A stretch of DNA of 22,294 nucleotides from Planococcaceae bacterium UBA3370 (GCA_002360295.1 DEQI01000027.1:1-22294), one strand, 5' to 3'. Shown: positions 1 through 9,075, counted from the first letter of the stretch. Made by a program: numbers and translations. Notes: generated from the sequence alone by a model not told the origin.

Positions 1-3000
1 CATTGGCTACTAAATAGTTATTGAATAACCACTCTAAACGCATATCGTTAATGTAATTTTTCACCAATGTTTCTAATTGTCCTTCGGACTGACTACTTAA
101 TGTTTCAGCTTCTTTTACTACATCTCGGATTGTACGATCTCCAGTATCTACCGTTATCCCTGTGACTTTGTTGAAAAGTGTGTATAGGTCTGTAATAAGT
201 GCCGGTGGCATTTGGTCAAACGATAATGCTTTATCTACTTCTAGTGCTTGCACAAATTGCGTAAAGAATGCCACATCCGATACCATAACAACAGGTTTGT
301 TTCGAACCGTAATGCGCTTATTCGTTAAGCTATCATTCACCACAATTTTTATCGCATCCGTATTTAATCCTGGTGTAACATTTGTAAAGCTCAACGAGAA
401 TTGACCGTTTGTGGTTGTGACTTCTTTTTCCGTACCATTCACAGTCACTTTTACCGTATGAGTTGGATTATCATCAACAATCGTACCTTCAATCGTCAAT
501 GTCCCATCCGTAATGTAGCTGTAAATATCCCCCGATACCACAATATCAGGAATACCATTATTCAGATAATCTTGTAAATCCGTTTTTAATTGGCCCGTCC
601 AAAGATCCTCAAGTTCCTTTTGCCCTTCTGCTTTTTCGGTTTCACTTGGTTGTTGGTCAAAGTCCACTTCGTTATACTCGATAACTTCTTTCATGGCTTG
701 TACCATATCTACCATATACGCATTCGTTAAATCTAAATCCACTGCGTTCACCTTCGCATAGAGAGCACCTTCGGTTGCAGTTGAAGTAAGGAATGTTTGG
801 CGATAGACTAAAAGTTCGTCAATGGCCGAGACCACAGGTGTTAACTTCGATTGAATTGCCGATGGCAATCCGTCTACTACTGAATGGAAAGCATTCACTT
901 TCGTTGGTGTTAAGTGTGCCATTACTTCTTGTAGTGCATTAACAAAATTAACTAGGTGTTGGGCGTTTTCGTCTAACGGTTGGAAGATGTCCCCATATTC
1001 ATCATAGAAACCGCCTAAATCTTCCTTCACATCCGTAGCACCTAATTGCCCTAAATCCTCGGTTGTTACGTCTCCTTTTACGCCCATAAAGTCTTTAATG
1101 ACTTGTTTTAAACGGGCATTGAGAGCCGCTTTGTTCGTAGTATTTGTCACAACATTCACATGTGCTTGTGCTTCATTAATTTTTGTCCAATTGACTAACG
1201 ATGGATTAATCGAGCGAGACTCTGAACGAGCAGCTGTAATTTCAGTAGCCATCATTGTAATAGCTTCATCTGCCGTATGATAACGTGCCAATTCCTCTAA
1301 TCGTGGTGCTAGTCCATTTTGGTTTGTCGGCTCAATAAGTGCTTCTACTAAACTTGTTGCTTGGTCAAAATCTGCTTTAATTAAAGTAGATTCCGCTTTT
1401 TCTACCGCTAACGTTGCTGTTACAACGTCAATGCGTTCTTGCCATTTCGCTAATGTGTCGCTTTGTGCAGTCGTTAATGTTTTGAGGGCATTTAATTTTG
1501 TTGTGACATCTTGTAACGCCGCCGGCGAGCGTTGTGCTTCATAAACAGGTATGGCTTCATAAGCGTTATAAAAGGCTTGGTGTTGTGCTGATGTGTAACT
1601 GTTCGCATTCGTTGTATGCCCGTTTAAATCGTTCATATAATCAGACGCATTATCCACCCGAATAATTACATGATTATTTAATGTGACCGTTTCACTATCC
1701 GCATACCCATCATTCGCAACTACATTAATTGGACTTGTATAGAAACCTTTTGTATACGCACTACCTAAAAGTTCTAGCTCGTAAGAGTCTCCATTGACAT
1801 TACCTGTTGCTGTTTGCCCATTATACGTAGCTGTAACGGTTAATGGTTGTCCATCTACATCACTGACTACCCCTTTTATTTTTAGGTTCGTTGTTGCATC
1901 CAGAACATTGAACGGGTCCGTTGATTGTACTGAATGGACAACAGGTGGCGTATTGACTTTCGTAACATCAATGGTTTGAACAGCTGCATTCCCTTTATCA
2001 TCAACCGCATAGACTGTATACACACCATTAGCATTTACTGTAAAGTCAGTTTCTACAGATTGGCCTGTACCAATTACCGTACCATTTGAAGCAAAGTAAG
2101 AGATATCTCGTTCTCCTTGCGCCCATTTCACGGTTTGTACCGTTCCTAAATCATGTGTTTTTACTGTGATTTTTGACGTTGGAGCTGGTGTTGTTTGTTC
2201 AGTCAATTCAATAATTGGTGGTGTAATATCATCTGAAAGAACTCGTTGTCCTCGCTCGTACCAAAAACCATCCGAATTTAATACTCCGTGAGTATATGCT
2301 GTAGCTCCTGCTTGAATATTAGTTTCTGTAAGACTGCCTTTCCTATTAGTTGAAGAGGCATATTGAATTGTATAATTTTCATATGCTATATACTCGGAAC
2401 GATTAAGATTAGCTTCTATAAAATATAATTTCTTCCCATCGAGTGTGTAAAAAGTACCTGTTGTTAATAACAATCCATGTTGTGGATTAACAAGTGTTCC
2501 TGTACCTCTAACTCTCCCGTTATATATTTCGTAAGAATCATATAACGGTACAAACGACGAACCCTCTCCATTCCCCGGCGAACTTGAACGATAACTTGTA
2601 CTCTCGTCCCACTTAACAGTAGCCGCACCTGGCACCAAAATATTATTGTATTTACTCCAATAATACATAACCTCACGAATAGATTTGCTTGGTGCCGTTG
2701 CATAAGCTGTTGTTTCCTTTCCATCCGTAACCTTTACTCTAAACTCAACTGACGTTTTATCAGAAGGAACAGTATATTCATATACCTTAGATGCTCCACT
2801 GTAAACTACTGAGAAGTCAGTATCTCCGTTATATTTTGCCTCTAATGTATATGTTAAAACATCATTATCGGCATCTGTCGAACTAAACTCTATTAAATGC
2901 TTATCACCATGTTCAAACTGAACAGTAGGTACTTTTAACACCGGTACAGTAGGTGGTGTATTTACCTTTGTTACAGTAATTGTTTGTACCGATTTATTTC

Positions 3001-4294
3001 CTTTATCATCCACAGCATAAACCGTGTAAATGCCATTGGCATTTACTGTAAAACTGGATTCTGTTGTTTGCCCTGTACCAATTACCGTACCATTTGAAGC
3101 GAAATAAGATACATTTTGAGTACCCGGTGCCCACTTCACCGTTTGTACTGTTCCTAAATCATGTGTTCGAACCGTTACTTTTGATGTTGGTGCTTGTGTT
3201 GTTTGTTCAGTGATTTCAATGATTGGTGGTGTGACATCTTCTAATAATACACGTTGCCCACGTTCGTACCAATAACCGTCAGAATTTATCGCACCATGAG
3301 TATAAGCATTAACTCCTGCTTGTAATGCTTGTATAAATGTCCCTTTCGCCCATAAAAATGAAGTAAATCCATCTCCTTTATTAACAACAGTATATTTATT
3401 CCAATAATACATCACTTCACGAATGGATTTAGAAGCAGATTCCGCGCTCGTAGATGATAAACTGCCATCACTTGCACTCACCCGGAACTTCACACTATTT
3501 CCTTTATTATTCGGTACTGTATATTCGAATGAACGTGCAGTACCCGTATAAATGTCTTCCCACACTCCATTATCGTAAGAGGCTTGTAGTGTATAAGTTA
3601 TTGGATCACTTTCAGCATCGGTTGCATTCCACCCAATGATATGCTTATCATCATGTTCGAATTGAGTAGTTGGGACAGTTAGAGTCGGTATAGTTGGCGC
3701 AGTATTTGCTAATCCCTTACGTACATACCAAAAACCATCAGAGTGTCTCCCGTTTTCAGGGTATGTGCCGTTTTCTGCTATTATGTTGCTTTGTGATAAC
3801 GCCCCTCTTGAATACGAGATTGATGTACTTACAGGGCTTGTAGAATAAATGATTACGTTATATACCCACTGTTTTGTTTCGTAGTCAGTGCCAATAAAGT
3901 AATTAAAATAAGCCATGGTTGTAGGCGAAAGTAACATATATTTCCCTATAATAGTAGTTTCTCCTGTTAAACTAATATAGGAAGGTGTTCCACTATTTGT
4001 ATCAAAATTATAATTTCCACCAACTTGTTCCATAGGAAGTAATGAATCGTACAACAATTCAGATGACCTTTTGTCTACCCACCTACTCCCCGTTGTTAGT
4101 GACGGGTTATTTGTACTATCCGAGACAGTTGCATACTTGTCATAATAATACTTTATACTTGCTTCGGCTTTTTCTCCTTGCTCTGTAACAGCCACAACAC
4201 CGGTTACACTTGCAGCTGCCATACTTGCAATTAACATTTTCTTCGCTTTATCCGTTTGAATAAACGATTTTCTTTTCCCTTTTTGTTCCGCCAT
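1..4294 (-). CDS. Giant modular secreted/surface protein, C-terminus beyond window
   Basis: The frame is open from ATG 4294 to the left edge, giving at least 1431 codons; the C-terminus is not visible. The start is set by GGGAGG five bases upstream. The N-terminus is a Gram-positive export signal: basic residues 5-20, a hydrophobic stretch about 20-36, and a likely cut after AEA near residue 45. Domains follow in a repeating order. A module that begins YYxxKY and ends SDGxWYxRG occurs three times (about residues 47-194, 290-350, 538-685). Between them are cadherin/FN3-like domains (FEHxDKHxI, DADND) and two near-identical Ig-like domains (about 322-446 and 657-782; TPPIIE, FTVNANG, VYAVDDKGN). 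A mostly helical segment spans about 885-1245, followed by another beta domain. Function is inferred to be an adhesin or aggregation factor. It follows the Tad-like operon but has its own promoter and hairpin leader. An LPXTG or S-layer anchor, if present, lies off the window. Confidence 0.9.
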   Translation of the reverse strand, partial: MAEQKGKRKSFIQTDKAKKMLIASMAAASVTGVVAVTEQGEKAEASIKYYYDKYATVSDSTNNPSLTTGSRWVDKRSSELLYDSLLPMEQVGGNYNFDTNSGTPSYISLTGETTIIGKYMLLSPTTMAYFNYFIGTDYETKQWVYNVIIYSTSPVSTSISYSRGALSQSNIIAENGTYPENGRHSDGFWYVRKGLANTAPTIPTLTVPTTQFEHDDKHIIGWNATDAESDPITYTLQASYDNGVWEDIYTGTARSFEYTVPNNKGNSVKFRVSASDGSLSSTSAESASKSIREVMYYWNKYTVVNKGDGFTSFLWAKGTFIQALQAGVNAYTHGAINSDGYWYERGQRVLLEDVTPPIIEITEQTTQAPTSKVTVRTHDLGTVQTVKWAPGTQNVSYFASNGTVIGTGQTTESSFTVNANGIYTVYAVDDKGNKSVQTITVTKVNTPPTVPVLKVPTVQFEHGDKHLIEFSSTDADNDVLTYTLEAKYNGDTDFSVVYSGASKVYEYTVPSDKTSVEFRVKVTDGKETTAYATAPSKSIREVMYYWSKYNNILVPGAATVKWDESTSYRSSSPGNGEGSSFVPLYDSYEIYNGRVRGTGTLVNPQHGLLLTTGTFYTLDGKKLYFIEANLNRSEYIAYENYTIQYASSTNRKGSLTETNIQAGATAYTHGVLNSDGFWYERGQRVLSDDITPPIIELTEQTTPAPTSKITVKTHDLGTVQTVKWAQGERDISYFASNGTVIGTGQSVETDFTVNANGVYTVYAVDDKGNAAVQTIDVTKVNTPPVVHSVQSTDPFNVLDATTNLKIKGVVSDVDGQPLTVTATYNGQTATGNVNGDSYELELLGSAYTKGFYTSPINVVANDGYADSETVTLNNHVIIRVDNASDYMNDLNGHTTNANSYTSAQHQAFYNAYEAIPVYEAQRSPAALQDVTTKLNALKTLTTAQSDTLAKWQERIDVVTATLAVEKAESTLIKADFDQATSLVEALIEPTNQNGLAPRLEELARYHTADEAITMMATEITAARSESRSINPSLVNWTKINEAQAHVNVVTNTTNKAALNARLKQVIKDFMGVKGDVTTEDLGQLGATDVKEDLGGFYDEYGDIFQPLDENAQHLVNFVNALQEVMAHLTPTKVNAFHSVVDGLPSAIQSKLTPVVSAIDELLVYRQTFLTSTATEGALYAKVNAVDLDLTNAYMVDMVQAMKEVIEYNEVDFDQQPSETEKAEGQKELEDLWTGQLKTDLQDYLNNGIPDIVVSGDIYSYITDGTLTIEGTIVDDNPTHTVKVTVNGTEKEVTTTNGQFSLSFTNVTPGLNTDAIKIVVNDSLTNKRITVRNKPVVMVSDVAFFTQFVQALEVDKALSFDQMPPALITDLYTLFNKVTGITVDTGDRTIRDVVKEAETLSSQSEGQLETLVKNYINDMRLEWLFNNYLVAN
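1950..2324 (-). repeat. Imperfect ~370-bp internal repeat, copy 2 (Ig-like domain plus SDGFWYERG module end)
   Basis: This copy encodes about residues 657-782 of the surface protein. It matches the segment about 1007 bp to the right, both in DNA (for example the shared stretch ACCAATTACCGTACCATTTG near 2070 and 3078) and in protein (TPPIIE, THDLGTVQTVKWA, YFASNGTVIGTGQ, YAVDDKGN). Differences are scattered and mostly synonymous or conservative, so the duplication is old or under selection. Confidence 0.85.
2957..3331 (-). repeat. Imperfect ~370-bp internal repeat, copy 1
   Basis: This is the partner of the 1950-2324 repeat and encodes about residues 322-446. The repeat period, including the cadherin-like and YYW module in between, is about 1 kb, so recombination between copies would remove or add one full module in frame. 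Confidence 0.85.
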
Positions 4295-4324
4295 TTTATC
4301 CTCCCTAGTTACTTATATGAAAAA

Positions 4325-4368
4325 AAGAACCGACACTTCGCCCTTTGGCAAAATGTCGGTTCTTCCGA
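4325..4368 (-). promoter_or_regulatory. Leader attenuator of the surface-protein gene (terminator hairpin plus alternative hairpin)
   Basis: Reading the minus strand, AAGAACCGACA (4364-4354) pairs over 11 bp with TGTCGGTTCTT (4335-4325), and the T-run continues to about 4320. The gene starts at 4294, only 25 bases later. Just upstream, TCGG (4368-4365) can instead pair with CCGA (4359-4356) of the terminator's 5' arm, leaving an AAGAA loop. The two folds exclude each other. The same plan is found at 14986-15039, 16144-16197 and 22248-22294. It could also end transcripts arriving from the gene ending at 4444. Confidence 0.75.
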
Positions 4369-4406
4369 TTTTTTCAATAAGTATTTACTTTTCGTTTATA
4401 TTGAAA

Positions 4407-4434
4407 ACTATACCATATTTATGAAATTAAACAA
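4407..4434 (-). promoter_or_regulatory. Promoter of the surface-protein gene (extended -10)
   Basis: On the minus strand, TGGTATAGT (4415-4407) is an extended -10. A weak -35, TTGTTT, lies 16 bases upstream (4434-4429). The predicted start near 4400 puts the terminator-like hairpin inside the leader of this gene. The -35 match is poor, so activation or a different start is possible. Confidence 0.5.
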
Positions 4435-4443
4435 ACAACAAAA

Positions 4444-5421
4444 TCAAAAGTTACAAACTTTTTCCTTATATCCAGACTTGGCCGCATTAGCTTTAGACGT
4501 ATATATTTCTTTTACATCATAATCGTAATCACATCTTTCATCCCAAAAAACTCGCTCACCACCATTTAAAGTAGTAGCAAAAATTCTAGGTTGATGTATT
4601 AACCTACTTCCAGCAAAGGCAAATTGATTATATACACGCTCTAGCCTGTGAACTGGATAACCTTGAATTAAGGCGATAATACCTACATCATCGATTGTGT
4701 TATACCATTGTTCTTCTGTAATTAAAGGTAATGCAAACTTATAAGTAATACCCATTGTAGACATTAATAAATTATGATGATTTATTTCATTTTCTATAAT
4801 ACCTTCAACCTGTCTTACAATGGTTTGACGACGAATTTCATCAAATAATTCAGGATCTCTTAATAGTAATATCATTGATTCATTTGCTAATTCCGCGCGA
4901 GTTCCTTCTCGCCATTCTGGGGTATGTGCATCAGTAACTACATCATATATCTCAACATGATCATCTAATGTGAATTTAAAGATATTACCACTAGCATCTG
5001 TATATGTAAATGGCTTTTTAGGTTGCCATACACGTAGAACAGACTCCCCAACACGTTCAAACCTTGCTACAGAGAATCCGTCATACTCTACTACTCCATA
5101 TACTGGAACGTAATACTCTAATGATATCTTAGTATTCTTTGATTGAACGCCAAAATTAGTAGAAAGTGTATGAATAAACGTCTCGTAAGAAGCTTCTTTG
5201 TTAATATTAGAAAACTTTTTTGAGGTATATTCATATTCATTAGTTGGTGTAGCGTTAATTTTTAGTGATATTGCAGCATCTTGCACAGCTGTAGTTAACG
5301 CTCCATCATATTGCTTATTTAATTTGCTATAAGCTCTAATATCTTGCGTTTGAAAAATCCAATAAAATAGAAAAGGCAACAATATAATAAAGAAAAAGAA
5401 AAGGGCATTAGTAATTTTCAT
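4444..5421 (-). CDS. Single-TM exported protein of the Tad-like operon, unknown family (325 aa)
   Basis: This is the last gene of the Tad-like operon. Residues 7-24 form a very hydrophobic N-terminal segment after MKIT, consistent with a signal anchor or a pilin-like helix. The remainder looks extracytoplasmic and ends with two cysteines, C297 and C323, that could form a disulfide. I do not recognise the family. Its start overlaps the previous gene by 14 bases, with GGAGG about 11 bases before the ATG inside that gene, so translation is probably coupled. By position it is a candidate minor pilin, tip protein or assembly factor. The region also carries a large TadG-like 'anchor plus ectodomain' look, but no von Willebrand MIDAS motif was seen. 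Confidence 0.85.
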   Translation of the reverse strand: MKITNALFFFFIILLPFLFYWIFQTQDIRAYSKLNKQYDGALTTAVQDAAISLKINATPTNEYEYTSKKFSNINKEASYETFIHTLSTNFGVQSKNTKISLEYYVPVYGVVEYDGFSVARFERVGESVLRVWQPKKPFTYTDASGNIFKFTLDDHVEIYDVVTDAHTPEWREGTRAELANESMILLLRDPELFDEIRRQTIVRQVEGIIENEINHHNLLMSTMGITYKFALPLITEEQWYNTIDDVGIIALIQGYPVHRLERVYNQFAFAGSRLIHQPRIFATTLNGGERVFWDERCDYDYDVKEIYTSKANAAKSGYKEKVCNF

Positions 5422-5953
5422 TAATAATCATCCCTCCATAGGGTACGTTAATCACTGACGTATTTCCGCTTGTTATACCCTGAAAGGCATCTAGTAAAAT
5501 TGTAGACATTGTTGTGTTTATATTTTTAATGTTAACCGTGAAAAAGTCACCCTCGGACATCTTGTACTTAACTGTTTTTATATCTTTCCCACTGTTATAA
5601 AGATAATCTTCTATTTGTTTTGTATGGAACTCATCATATTGTACTAAATATTCCCCTGTAAACGTTGAAGAGTCTTTAGGATCTGTAAAGACAGGGTTAT
5701 ACATTTTCTTCTCGTGAACAATTTCTACACGATAAACATACGAACCTATTTCTATTTTACTTTTATATTCTTCTAACATTTGAGGTGTCAGATAACCTTT
5801 TGTTCTTACTGAATCAACAAACTTTGTTGTTTCGGTATAAGCGACTTGCTGCGCTAAATCATCTTGTTTAACAGCCGTTTGATACGCTGGTATTAATGTA
5901 ATAACTACTACAGCAATTATTGTCAGAAAAAATAGTTGAACACTATTAGACAT
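5408..5953 (-). CDS. TadE/pseudopilin-like single-TM protein (181 aa)
   Basis: The N-terminal segment at residues 7-25 is hydrophobic with almost no basic leader, followed by a polar ectodomain. The stretch from about residue 45, FVDSVRTKGYLTPQMLEEY, is the sort seen in TadE-like or pseudopilin proteins of Firmicutes Tad-like clusters; this is recalled from general family knowledge and is not proven here. AAGGGAG lies nine bases before the ATG, and the preceding gene ends 14 bases upstream. It is likely a minor pilin or pseudopilin of the apparatus. No classical GxxxxE(Y) Flp cleavage site is evident. Confidence 0.8.
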   Translation of the reverse strand: MSNSVQLFFLTIIAVVVITLIPAYQTAVKQDDLAQQVAYTETTKFVDSVRTKGYLTPQMLEEYKSKIEIGSYVYRVEIVHEKKMYNPVFTDPKDSSTFTGEYLVQYDEFHTKQIEDYLYNSGKDIKTVKYKMSEGDFFTVNIKNINTTMSTILLDAFQGITSGNTSVINVPYGGMIINENY

Positions 5954-5967
5954 GCCAAAACACTCCC

Positions 5968-6339
5968 TTACGATATGGTAAATTGAATACTTGTAACGAT
6001 ACCTTTTTGATTTTTTTGAGTAGTAATACGATATTGTGTAGTCGGGTATATATACTGGATTAATTCTCTAACATCATTCAAATCATTGAACTGAACTCCC
6101 CCAACATATACTGGTACATTTACTGTTTCAATATCCCAAAGTAAGTATTTTACTTGTGCACCTGTCCATAGTTCTTCGCGTAATGGTTGTTCACTTTCCA
6201 CATAAACTGTTTCATTTGTAGGGAGTGCATCAATCCCCTGTTTCATCATGGGATTAATATAAAGAATTAAACTTAGCGCAGCAATCGCAAAAAATGTACC
6301 GAGGTAAATATCAAAAGATTCTTCGTATAATTGATCCAT
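5968..6339 (-). CDS. Small single-TM pilin-like protein with hairpin-separated ribosome site (123 aa)
   Basis: The start is MDQLYEESFD, followed by one hydrophobic segment (about residues 11-30) and a short ectodomain. The family is not recognised; its place between pilin-like genes suggests a minor pilin or assembly protein. The start choice is notable. No SD lies within 20 bases of the ATG, but a strong AGGAGG is present at 6385-6380, 40 bases upstream, with a perfect 11-bp hairpin (6347-6377) in between. Removing the hairpin leaves a nine-base spacer. No other in-frame ATG, GTG or TTG lies between the SD and 6339, and the next Met is residue 31, after the membrane segment. Confidence 0.8.
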   Translation of the reverse strand: MDQLYEESFDIYLGTFFAIAALSLILYINPMMKQGIDALPTNETVYVESEQPLREELWTGAQVKYLLWDIETVNVPVYVGGVQFNDLNDVRELIQYIYPTTQYRITTQKNQKGIVTSIQFTIS

Positions 6340-6346
6340 AAGAAAT

Positions 6347-6385
6347 GAAGGACGACGGTTCTTATTCGTCGTCCTTCTCCCTCCT
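6347..6385 (-). promoter_or_regulatory. SD-hairpin-start translation initiation element
   Basis: On the minus strand AGGAGG (6385-6380) is followed by GAAGGACGACG (6377-6367), a nine-base loop and CGTCGTCCTTC (6357-6347), then seven bases to ATG 6339. The 11-bp stem is perfect. There is no U-tract after it, so it does not look like a terminator. Folding would bring the SD to nine bases from the start. Confidence 0.7.
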
Positions 6386-6396
6386 AACTAAAGGTT

Positions 6397-6915
6397 TTAT
6401 TTTTGTGAGAATACAACTGCACGAATAGCATTGTTTTTATCACGGTATACATAGCCTCTAAATTGCCCTGTAGGATTAATATATTGTTGAGCACTTACAT
6501 CGTAGGCATTGTTTAAATTAGTCTCAACAGTTCCGCCTTTTTGTAATTCTCCACCATTACCAAAACCAATGTTTACACCGTTTGGTGGTGTTCCGCCAGA
6601 GAATGTATTATAGTACCATGTATCTTTATAACTAGCAGCCGAACCAGTTTGAACTAAAATAGAAATTTTTTGACCATTACCGTCGTTTTCCATTTTTTTG
6701 ATTGCATTCATTACAGAAGAACCTGATAACTCCATATTGTCATAAATTAAGTATTTTTGTTCCTGCATATCTGTTGTAATTGATGTCAATTCTTGCGTAG
6801 ATGATTTTGAACTATCTTGTCCGATGTTATAAGCGATAATACCGATTGTTAAAACACCAACTAATAAGAATAGTCCAACTCCGATAAGAACTCCTTTAAT
6901 TATAGGTTGATCCAT
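6397..6915 (-). CDS. Pilin-like protein, candidate major pilin (172 aa)
   Basis: The ATG at 6915 (MDQPIIKGV) is chosen because AGGAG sits nine bases upstream; a longer frame from TTG 6936 would run through that SD. Residues about 8-33 form a glycine-rich hydrophobic helix (GVLIGVGLFLLVGVLTIGII) preceded by a single Lys-Gly. The rest is a small Ser/Thr/Gly/Asn-rich ectodomain, typical of a pilin. It lacks the Glu+5 of Flp pilins. A gap of 102 bases separates it from the TadB-TadC gene, one of the longest in the operon, and the A/T-rich unstructured leader there might raise its translation. It is the best candidate for the main fibre subunit, but this is inferred from position and shape only. 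Confidence 0.8.
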   Translation of the reverse strand: MDQPIIKGVLIGVGLFLLVGVLTIGIIAYNIGQDSSKSSTQELTSITTDMQEQKYLIYDNMELSGSSVMNAIKKMENDGNGQKISILVQTGSAASYKDTWYYNTFSGGTPPNGVNIGFGNGGELQKGGTVETNLNNAYDVSAQQYINPTGQFRGYVYRDKNNAIRAVVFSQK

Positions 6916-7017
6916 TAATAAACACTCCTGTTCCAAATTTGATTTTTATTTTTAAATTTTTAAATTTCTTAATTAACGTTTGTGCCTTTTCGCATCCCAC
7001 CTTTCAATGGCTCATCA

Positions 7018-9072
7018 TTACAAATTTTTCATTAAGTTGGACATTTCTGTAATACTCATATAAAGTATTGGTCCTACAAAATAAAGTAATATTAATAAAC
7101 CAGCAGGTAAAAATGAAAGCATACTTGAAATTGAAGCTTTATTACTTATAGAACGTTCGTTAAATTCAACACGTTGTTCAAGATAAAACTCTCGTTCTAT
7201 ATCAATATCTTCAAATGCCTCTTTAACATTTAACCGCACTAGCGCTAACTGCATACGCTCGATTATTTGTTTAAAAGCATCAAAGTTATTATCTTCGGCA
7301 AGGCGTTTTAAAGCCTCTTCTGGACCACTATCGTAGTTTTGGATAGCTACTTGTAGTGGCGCTTTAAACGTCACAGCAAACCTTTCCAACCAAACTAGTA
7401 AGCTGTAAGATGTAATCGTATTAAACTCTCTTAAAATGCTTATTATTGTTAAGAATTGGTGTACCTCATTTTCCATATCTTTTAGTCTCATGCTCTTTTG
7501 TAAGTTCAAAACAACTAGAGGTGTTTGCCATACTACAACCGCGACTATTAAGATAATTAAAAATTCCCACCATTTTAAAAATGCATTTTCTATAGCTATA
7601 TATTTTTTCATAATACGATCATAAGCAGTTGTTACTTTTCGGTCTGTAACTTCATCAACACCGAAATATACTTTTAATTCCTCTTGAATTTCTTTCATCG
7701 TAAAACCATCACGACTCTGTAAGTCAAAAACAAAGTTCCGGTCAAACTCAGTTTGCTTTACATATTCGTCATATTCGTCAGGGGTTAAATTACCACTAAT
7801 AATAGAATCAGGTAACACGCTATAAAGAATTGCGTGTTCTTCTCTTGAATGACCAAACAATAATACCGCTACCAATACAATTACAGTTATTAATGCTAGT
7901 ACAGTTTGACGTAGAGTTAACCATGTAACTTTAGGCGCGGAGTTAGCATCTTTAAGTAACTGATACCGCTTCGCATACTTTTTCGTATTATGTTTTGGAC
8001 CAATGGCCAACATTAACTTTTCAAGATAAGGTATTTTTTCTAAACTCCATTTTTCCCAACGGTTTTGGTTTATTACTTTATACTTTGTTTCTCCTACAGC
8101 TTTAAGTTTCCGAATGAGGAGATACACTCCTACAGCTGATGTATAAATTAATACTGCAGCAATTAAGCCTGTCCTAGATTCATAGAATTTCTGTATTACT
8201 GGAAACATTTTCGTTGTATGATTTTGAATTGGCAGTGATAAGAAAATTGGCGTTAAGGCCATGCCAGCTAAGAACCTCATTCTATGTGCTAATTTTGAAC
8301 GGTACATAATTTCTAAGTTGAGTTCTTTTGTGACAGCACTTATACCTCTTGTAAAAGCACTACCTTTTTCTTTATCAATAATGTCTCCTTTATCTTTTAC
8401 GAGAACCATTAAGCCTGAAATAACTTTTAAAAACCTTGTTGGTGCTATTTCTTCATATTTAGCTTGTTCTTCATCGGGATTAACGCTCATCAAAATATTA
8501 TGGATTTTTGTAGCTTGTACTTTCATTTCAGGGCCAACATCTGCAATAGCTTCATAGGCAGCTTCATCTACCATATGTGTTTGTTGGTAGTAGTGTCTTA
8601 TTCGCCCGTTGTAATATTTTAATTGGTTTAACAGCTTCATCTCTGTTTTGTAAATAAACTGATCCGTCATTAATCCAATAAAGAACATAATCCCGACTAA
8701 AATCCAAAACGAAAACAATAAACCAGGACGAATTAACATAAGTAATAACAATACCCCAATAATTATGGCTGCAAATCGGAAAAATATTTTCATCGTTTGT
8801 CGACGAATCTCCATATCATCATATACAGCAATCGTTTCTACTTTTTTTCGTATTTTCAGTAATGGACTTTTAAATAATTTTAATTTTATTAAAGAGTTAT
8901 ACGATTTTAAGTAGATTACATTAAGGCTTTGATTAGTTGATTTTTTCGTTTTTACAATGGCACTAGCTTTTTTTCGTTGTTTTTTTGTTTCATAGACCAC
9001 ATAAATTGTGACTATTAACGCTACAGCTAGAAATACAATTGATAATGGCAGAATAAATTGTTTAATATCCAT
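7018..9072 (-). CDS. Fused TadB-TadC-like inner membrane platform protein (684 aa)
   Basis: This is a polytopic protein with about eight predicted TM segments (near residues 7-27, 98-115, 119-136, 264-282, 302-320, 391-407, 503-523, 653-672). Two cytoplasmic helical regions, about 145-263 and 530-650, each followed by a hydrophobic hairpin, look like two T2SSF/TadB-TadC domains in one chain. Usual TadB and TadC are about 300 aa each, so 684 aa fits a fusion. It would form the platform that the TadA ATPase turns or pushes to assemble pilins. It starts three bases after the TadA stop codon, with AAAGGCGG as SD inside the end of tadA. The two-domain reading comes from hydrophobicity and length; the sequence similarity of the halves was not computed. 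Confidence 0.85.
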   Translation of the reverse strand: MDIKQFILPLSIVFLAVALIVTIYVVYETKKQRKKASAIVKTKKSTNQSLNVIYLKSYNSLIKLKLFKSPLLKIRKKVETIAVYDDMEIRRQTMKIFFRFAAIIIGVLLLLMLIRPGLLFSFWILVGIMFFIGLMTDQFIYKTEMKLLNQLKYYNGRIRHYYQQTHMVDEAAYEAIADVGPEMKVQATKIHNILMSVNPDEEQAKYEEIAPTRFLKVISGLMVLVKDKGDIIDKEKGSAFTRGISAVTKELNLEIMYRSKLAHRMRFLAGMALTPIFLSLPIQNHTTKMFPVIQKFYESRTGLIAAVLIYTSAVGVYLLIRKLKAVGETKYKVINQNRWEKWSLEKIPYLEKLMLAIGPKHNTKKYAKRYQLLKDANSAPKVTWLTLRQTVLALITVIVLVAVLLFGHSREEHAILYSVLPDSIISGNLTPDEYDEYVKQTEFDRNFVFDLQSRDGFTMKEIQEELKVYFGVDEVTDRKVTTAYDRIMKKYIAIENAFLKWWEFLIILIVAVVVWQTPLVVLNLQKSMRLKDMENEVHQFLTIISILREFNTITSYSLLVWLERFAVTFKAPLQVAIQNYDSGPEEALKRLAEDNNFDAFKQIIERMQLALVRLNVKEAFEDIDIEREFYLEQRVEFNERSISNKASISSMLSFLPAGLLILLYFVGPILYMSITEMSNLMKNL

Positions 9073-9075
9073 TCA

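Noticed and set aside
162..3639. Several plus-strand open frames of 60-80 codons opposite the surface-protein gene
   Set aside because: They lie antisense to a continuous 1431-codon frame with signal peptide and repeats, and lack SD sites.
6347..6377. Hairpin as a terminator after the pilin-like gene
   Set aside because: No U-tract follows it and the next gene starts seven bases later.
6915..6936. TTG 6936 as start of the pilin-like gene
   Set aside because: The SD AGGAG lies inside this extension and fits ATG 6915.
6969..6995. Eight-codon minus-strand mini-ORF before the pilin-like gene (AAAGGTGGG then ATG)
   Set aside because: The SD directly abuts the ATG, and the peptide is too short to support without expression data.
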